In this document: piece by piece, positions 58,300 through 64,000 of the stretch
How positions within the stretch are numbered: the stretch's first letter is position 1
Layout of the letters: each line of letters begins with the position of its first letter
Assembly (NCBI GenBank): GCA_963932145.1
Contig: OZ010581.1
Location: 82,550,802 to 82,614,801, forward strand
Length of the DNA stretch: 64,000 nt
Reading direction: 5' to 3'
Source: Acanthosepion lycidas
Lineage: Eukaryota > Mollusca > Cephalopoda > Sepiida > Sepiidae
Made by a program: the position numbers and the translations under genes
Notes under the pieces: generated by a model
Seen by the model: only the letters and a program-made list of their open reading frames with translations
What the model was told of the DNA's origin: nothing
Databases searched by the model: none

Positions 58300-59154
58300 A
58301 ATCGGTTGGAACTGGGGCAGAAATTGGCTGGTCAACTTTAATGCCTCAAAAACAAAACTGCTCTCTATTAATCACCACAGAGATCCTTCCCTGCCCTCCA
58401 TTAGAATGTCTGACGCTCAACTTCTCGAGAGTACCTCTCTGCGGCTGCTCGGTCTCACGTTGACTGCTGACCTGAGATGAAACAAATACATTGAGTCAAT
58501 TGCTTCGTCCACCGCAAGGAAAGTTGGCTCTCTATGCCGCGCCAGGAAATTTTTCTCCCCGGAATCGATCCTTCAGATCTACAAATCAACAATTCGCCCT
58601 TGCATGGAGTATTGCTGCCATATATGGTCTGAAGCCCCTTCTGCTTGCCTCGGGGTTCTTGATAAACTCCAGAAGCGGATATGCAATATAATTGGCCCTG
58701 TTCTGGCGCCTCGTCTACAGTCGCTCTCTCACAGACGTGCCGTCGCTCTCTCTGTCTTTTTTACAAATACTTTCATGGTAATTGCTCCGAGGGGCTGCAT
58801 TCGCTGGTTCCCAGACTTCATGAATTCAAGCGCCCTGCGAGGCTGGCATCCCTCTCTCACCCTTTCACTGTCGAAACTTTTAAATGTATCCATCTCTTCT
58901 ACTCCAATAGCTTCATATCTCGCACCTCTCGCCTGTGGAACACCCTTCCCTATTCCAGTTTTCCTGAGAGCTATAATCTCCAACTATTCAAATGTAATGT
59001 CAATCGATATCTTCAGTTGCCTTGATCTATCCACTATCCTTCTCCTCATTCTTTCCTCTATCACTCCTATCTGATCTTGCTCCAAATCTTCTGTAACCCC
59101 TTGCGTCCTAGTGGCTTCCCGCCTTCCTTGGGGTGAAACGCTTAAAAAAAAATG

Positions 59155-59855
59155 TATTAAATCCTTACATTGCACGGTGATATGTTTCACTATATAGGAA
59201 AAATTCTAGGTTTTACATTTTTATTTATCATTACTTTTCTTTCAAGTAAAAATTAATTTCCTGAACACAAAGTATGTTTATTGTTGTGTATGTATTAATT
59301 ATATACGCGACATTTCATAATATAAATCACTTCACTTGCCACTATTACAACAATATATAAATATCATTTAAATTTTGATCTTATCGTCATAAGTTTATCT
59401 TATTGTGTACTTCCCATAGGCCCTGGTAATCACAGATAATTTCATTTTTTTATATTTTTTCCATTAATTTTCGCGTACTATCATTATTTATTTTTCTTAT
59501 AAAAAATATTCATTTTTATTTTTGACTACCTTTCTCTTCTAAAAAATTTTAGAATATTTTCATTAGAAATCATACTTGATAAAATTATTTTTCTTTCAAT
59601 AAAAACAGGATTTAAACTAAGGTTAATTTGCTTGAATTGAAATAATCAATATTGATGTTTCACTACTTAATTTGGTATTCTTTTTTTTTTTTTATTCTTT
59701 ACGTGATAGGATTTCCCCCTTTCAGTTATCTACCACAGCTTATGATTTTAAAATTATTTCAAAATTCAAATTGGTCTGTTGCATCATTTTTAATATTTGG
59801 TTTGATTTTTTTTTAAATCGTTGACTTCTAATGGCATTAAAACATTCTCTCTCTC

Positions 59856-59860
<5 letters not shown>
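59155..59860. other. AT-rich, no gene
   Basis: Strongly AT-rich. No feature is supported. Confidence 0.5.

Positions 59861-59861
<1 letters not shown>

Positions 59862-59909
<48 letters not shown>
59862..59909. repeat. (TA)n microsatellite
   Basis: About 24 TA units. Confidence 0.97.
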
Positions 59910-59912
<3 letters not shown>

Positions 59913-60390
59913 TGGTAGAGTATGTGGAGGAGGAGGTGAGGTTCTGTCACATATACAATTCACAATTCTACAAGAATCAATTATTAAATCTGGCACTAAA
60001 AACAAGTTGTGGTTAGTTTTTGGAAAAAATATATTAACAAAATCAATCCATTTTGTAAATGCTGGTACTGCATTGAAATATATATGTAGAACCATAGTCT
60101 TATACACACGTGTTCGCGCGCACGCGCACAGACATAGTTAACAATCTATGATTATTCTAAACCTATCCGATCATAAGAAAACTAATACATTATACTGGTG
60201 CTGTATCAAAAAGCTGTTTATTATAATTTACTTTTGTTCTGTAATTTTTTTATTGAAAGGATTTCTAAATATTTTGATGTTTATTTAACAAAATCTTGAA
60301 ATATTTTTTTCTGGAAGTAAATTCATCTGGTCATTTACAATCTACATGTAAAATATTTGGGTAATTTTTTTTATTATCTTTGTCATTATA
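59910..60390. other. No supported feature
   Basis: AT-rich without motifs. Confidence 0.5.
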
Positions 60391-60392
60391 TA

Positions 60393-60429
60393 CACACACA
60401 CACGCACGCACACACACACACACACACAT

Positions 60430-60480
<51 letters not shown>
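60393..60480. repeat. (CA)n then (TA)n
   Basis: CA units with interruptions followed by TA units. Confidence 0.96.
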
Positions 60481-60482
<2 letters not shown>

Positions 60483-61358
60483 CATCCTGGAAATAAGGTA
60501 AACATTGTGTTTCCTGGTAGAGAATTTATGTTGAAAATATTGAAATATTTATTATAAATCCCATACCAAATTTATTTATTCTTTGTTATATTCATACATT
60601 ACAAGTAGGTATCTCCAAAGATACGTTAAAAATTTGCATATATGATGAAATCTTAAATTGAAAAATTAATTAAAACTAAGACATTGTTTAACTGGAAGAT
60701 TTTTTAATTGCTTTTATGAAAAGCTACATTAATGACACCAAAGTATAAAGAATTTTTTCGATGAATAATGAATTTTACAAGAATCTTTCCATTTCTTAAA
60801 ATTTTAATTGGAAGTTTTCTTTAATTTAAGATTCAGAGCAAATTTTTTTGAGGGTCGTCTTGACAAATTCTCTACTTGTGCTTATAACTAATATAAACAT
60901 TAAGCCCTATATAAATTAATTTTTCGAAATTTCATAAAATTAAATAAGTGGTGGTAAACATGTAAAAAAAATATATTTTTACAAAGATTTTCTAAAAAGA
61001 AGAAACATTTTAAAATAATTTCATTCACTTGTGAATATGTCCTAAAAGTTTCATTAAAACCCAACAATTATCTTATTTCTAAATCAATGTGTTTTTTCAA
61101 CACAAAAAGCCGCTAACATCTTGATCGCACGCTGACACAAGAAAATATTTAACGAAAAATTTGAAGGTCCAAGAAAGGATTAAAAATAAAATGAAAAATT
61201 TTAATAATCAAAAAGTCCTTTGGTATTTCCTCTTAATAATAATAAGATTTTACCGTTAAAAGTTAGTTTTTATTAAGCTCCGGAGATCATGTATACTCAT
61301 CTTTGGAAGTATCTATATATATAATATTAACGAACCCTTTTGCAGTACCTATACCTAC

Positions 61359-61365
<7 letters not shown>
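60481..61365. other. AT-rich, no gene
   Basis: Very AT-rich; composition resembles the interior of the 46.5-48.5-kb element, but I cannot align them. Confidence 0.45.
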
Positions 61366-61453
<88 letters not shown>

Positions 61454-61460
61454 TGTGTAG
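61366..61460. repeat. (AT)n then (GT)n
   Basis: AT units followed by GT units with one TATG interruption. Confidence 0.96.
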
Positions 61461-61505
61461 TAAATTAAATTAATTTGTTAAAGTCGTGAAGAGATAAGTC
61501 GACTG

Positions 61506-61508
<3 letters not shown>

Positions 61509-61562
<54 letters not shown>

Positions 61563-61622
61563 GTTGGTGCAAAAATAATATCATTTTTTAACGTCAAAAA
61601 ACGATATTATTTTTGCACCAAC

Positions 61623-61675
<53 letters not shown>
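61509..61675. repeat. (AT)n tract split by a MITE
   Basis: AT runs at 61509-61558 and 61627-61675, separated exactly by the MITE. Confidence 0.95.
61559..61626. mobile_element. Palindromic mariner-type MITE, 68 bp
   Basis: Begins TTAGGTTGGTGCAAAAATAA and ends in its reverse complement. The arms are about 32 bp with one or two mismatches around a central ACGT. It is the shortest of the three copies and was inserted into TA repeats, fitting the TA target of mariner transposases. Confidence 0.92.
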
Positions 61676-61679
<4 letters not shown>

Positions 61680-61686
<7 letters not shown>

Positions 61687-62155
61687 TGAAGCTTGTGTAT
61701 ATGGTAAAAATTAGATGTGTTTATTTATACTAAAAAGAAAAAAGCGAATTGTTTTATATTTTAAAATTATATCTGAGTTAATAATGATCATTCTATGCAA
61801 TCGTGATGATATATTTTATGGAAAGATAAAATAAGATTCAAAATAATATAGTGATGGTTATAAGGTATGAGCACAAAAGTAAAAACATTCCTGAGCATTT
61901 CAATTAAAACGTTGCTGTCGACCTGTTTGTGCTCGTATGTGAGCGTGTCTAATGCTTACAATAGAAAAGCTTATTAACATTATCATAATTAGGACCTAAA
62001 GACTGGAGGGTCTGATTAAAATAATTATTGCAGACAAAATGACGAAGGGAATTAATTAAAATTTGCTGCAATAAGACAAATGAAAATCAACAAATAGATA
62101 ATAATTATTATCTTAAGAGGAATTGCCAAAAATTTCTCGACACGGCCCACTTTCC
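61680..62155. other. No supported feature
   Basis: AT-rich without motifs. Confidence 0.5.
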
Positions 62156-62159
62156 AAAA

Positions 62160-63330
62160 TATGACCAAATGACCAGACAAAATTCTTTAGATCCCTTCTT
62201 CAGAAGTCTCCCGAAAATGTCTACAATATAACCCACTTCTTTCATTTATATACCGGGCCTCTGATCGTGACTATCCACAGCTTCTAGTCTCGTAGATCTA
62301 AGCAATTCTTATCATCTCTTTTTTTTCATGCTCTGTTATCCATTCACACAAATTTATTAGGTATGTTACACGATGTTTACCTTCTTCTCTCTTATCTTCA
62401 ATATGTACTATGAGTGTTAAATTCTCCGAGATTTCTTTCTTCATTATTTGTCCCAGAAATTTCAACCGTCTCCTTCTGATTATAGGTATGTGTCCTTGTT
62501 GTTCCTAATTTCCTTAAAACTTTCTCGTTGCTCACAATTTCAGTCCATTGTATTATCAACACCAGTATATAGGATCACATATGTGTCTATTCGAGTTTCT
62601 TCTTTAATGTGAGGAAATTGTACAGCATTTACTGCCGTATATAATATTTGCTATGACAAATCGGTTCAGCAATATTTTATTTTCTAATTAAATTTTCTTA
62701 TCTCTTAATACTTTGTTTCGTACTTTATGGAATATATATTTCGCTATTCCAATGAGCCCTTCAGATTTCCGTTGCCTGTTACGACACTACTTAGATACTT
62801 AAGCTTTTGTACCTGTTTCATTATAATATTCCCAATTTGTACCTAACACCTTGGGTTGCCTCTCCTACTGACAACCATACATTATGTCTTAGAGTTAGTA
62901 GTCATTTTCTTCTCGTTTTCCTTTTATACCTTATCTAAGAGTTCTTTATTTTACCTTCTGAGTCTACTTTCAGCAATTCTTATGTTAAGATTATGCCAGC
63001 CAATAATACATCTGATAGGTGTTCTAGCGCTTTTACGACCATTCCCGTGTATAGGTTAAATACACCTGGTGAGAACATTGCACCTGAATGCGTCTCATTC
63101 TGTCTTTGTGTACTCACTGAATTTGTTTTCTAACCGCATCCAGGCTATCTATGCCCTGTAGAGGTTATTGATTATTCTAATGTTTCCAATATAACTCAAG
63201 CTTTTATATCAGTTCAAATGTCTTTTTGGCGTAATTTATCGAATGCTTTTGTGTAATGTCGGAGAAACAGGTGTAGTTCATCATGCATTTATACTGGTTG
63301 ATCTGATAGCATTCTGGTGATAAAGATAGA
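62160..63330 (-). pseudogene. RTE-type LINE, decayed RT and C-terminal region
   Basis: On the minus strand, from 63260 downward: AKKTFELI near the palm, then GAMFSPGVFNLYTGMVVKAL (family V-R-Q-G-C-V-L-S-P-x-L-F-N-L-Y-x-E), then a long decayed stretch, then EIVSNEKVLRKLGTTR near 62510, the C-terminal segment also seen at 51400. The YADD box is not readable. Many stops and indels indicate an old copy. Confidence 0.65.
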
Positions 63331-63532
63331 ATTTTTTCTTCCAGTGTCAAAGAAAATATGAAAATAATTGCCTACTATACAGATTTAATGTTTTCTTCTT
63401 TTTAAAGCTACATCATTCCTGACATAAAGCTGCTAAGTTAGTTTTCCTCTGAAAAAGAAAATACTTTATAAAATTAAATGCTGAAAAACGTGCATATATT
63501 AAAAAACAGCTTATATTAAATATTACTCAAGA

Positions 63533-63542
63533 TATATATATA

Positions 63543-63571
<29 letters not shown>
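63533..63571. repeat. (AT)n-(GT)n-(GA)n tract
   Basis: Short compound tract before the palindrome. Confidence 0.93.
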
Positions 63572-63573
<2 letters not shown>

Positions 63574-63702
63574 TTTTTTTAGCGTTTTCCGTTTTATTTA
63601 CTAATGTAACACACATACACAAACACAAACACACTTACGTGTGTTTGTGTTTGTGTATGTGTGTTACATTAGTAAATAAAACGGAAAACGCTAAAAAAAT
63701 CT
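63571..63702. repeat. 132-bp palindrome, 64-bp arms, 4-base loop
   Basis: 63571-63634 and 63639-63702 are reverse complements without mismatch by eye; the loop is TTAC. The arms contain TTTAGCGTTTTCCGTTTTAT and, next to the loop, CA/GT repeats. It directly abuts the hammerhead-like motif at 63705-63735, so it may be a PLE terminal repeat in inverted duplicate. Confidence 0.92.
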
Positions 63703-63704
63703 TG

Positions 63705-63735
63705 CCGCGTTTCGCTCATTTACGAGCTTTCTCAG
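63705..63735 (-). ncRNA. Hammerhead-like motif beside the palindrome
   Basis: On the minus strand CTGAGAA, A, a perfect 4-bp stem GCTC-GTAAAT-GAGC, then GAAACGC. It departs from the hammerhead consensus at one core position (A for G in the first box) and has the same extra base before helix II as the PLE motifs. Confidence 0.4.
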
Positions 63736-64000
63736 ACCGCATATTTTCTGAAGGGATCGAATACACTTCACAAACGAAGTGGTTTTTGGAATTAGCTTAT
63801 TTTAAGGCAGTCCGAACCTGGTGTGTAAATATGTATGTATATGTTTTTGATAAGCAACTATGGTAAATAAATAAGACTATTTGGAATTCGTTTTTATTAT
63901 GACATTTTTATTTTAAGTGTGTCATGATAAAAATTAAAATTATAACAAATTTCATTTTTTTTATCTCACAGTTTATAGTATCTTACATTGTTTCAGTTAT

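Larger units (their letters stand above)
55740..59150 (+). pseudogene. CR1/Jockey-type LINE, long but broken copy
   Basis: The longest retrotransposon here, clearly GC-richer than its surroundings. It has a 5' region with (CT)n, then an AP-endonuclease domain (ISFSNIRGIRTNF, DILALCETNL, YVKDYLPLARE, LGDFNTHHIG) that loses its C-terminal part by a deletion near 56870-56900. The linker FASARNECKRVLNDAKSLFA follows, then the RT: [54 protein letters not shown], catalytic YTDDTTIFS (57951-57977). The end is IYKSTIRPCMEYCCHIW and SLVPRLHEFKR, with the tail CTTGCGTCCTAGTGGCTTCC. Broken by frameshifts (56570, 57430, 58740 areas), a stop at 57749 and an insert at 58058-58299. Confidence 0.9.

Noticed and set aside
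58067-58300. Overlapping ORFs on both strands in the 242-bp insert
   Set aside because: They are open only because the insert is GC-rich and short. The hairpins and target duplication point to a non-coding element.

Overview
This window is AT-rich animal DNA made almost entirely of transposable-element debris and simple repeats. No bacterial-type gene, operon or CRISPR array is visible. The mixture suggests a cephalopod mollusc, most likely an octopus: very many (AT)n, (GT)n, (CT)n and (GATA)n tracts, tRNA-headed SINEs, several families of Penelope-like elements (PLEs) with GIY-YIG endonucleases, CR1/Jockey-type and RTE-type LINEs, and mariner/Tc1 transposons with palindromic MITEs. The organism is an inference from repeat content, not from a diagnostic host gene.

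Layout. 0-10 kb: a possible host exon (426-596), an RTE LINE tail, a mariner relic, a PLE reverse-transcriptase fragment (5485-7035), an 82-bp inverted repeat at its end, an antisense LINE (8.4-9.6 kb) and a possible Kelch-type exon (9765-9909). 10-30 kb: sparse DNA with two mariner-type palindromic MITEs, two copies of one SINE and one of another, a LINE tail at 16.2-16.8 kb, mariner pieces at 19.5 and 26 kb, and a possible two-exon 3' gene end near 26.7-27.2 kb. 30-40 kb: tRNA-headed SINEs, including a 171-bp-arm palindrome at 33.25-33.63 kb, and more LINE and mariner relics. 40-51 kb: the most interesting part, with a canonical hammerhead-ribozyme core at 40.47 kb, a PLE relic with inverted terminal repeats around a GIY-YIG domain (40.9-41.9 kb), two PLE ends tail to tail (44.35-45.64 kb), a 2-kb element with about 150-bp terminal inverted repeats (46.5-48.5 kb) and a palindrome of PLE termini (50.54-50.74 kb). 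51-64 kb: RTE fragments, a 3.4-kb LINE (55.7-59.15 kb) with a structured 242-bp GC-rich insert, a MITE inside an (AT)n tract, a degraded antisense RTE LINE and a 64-bp-arm palindrome beside another hammerhead-like motif.

How it fits together. Every recognisable transposon gene is broken by stops, frameshifts or deletions, so none looks autonomous. The recurring theme is a hammerhead-like motif at PLE termini: a CTGANGA-like box, a short hairpin, then GAAAC. At least eleven candidates of varying quality occur on both strands and in several element families. Apart from three possible exons there is no sign of host coding sequence, so the window is probably intergenic or a large intron.
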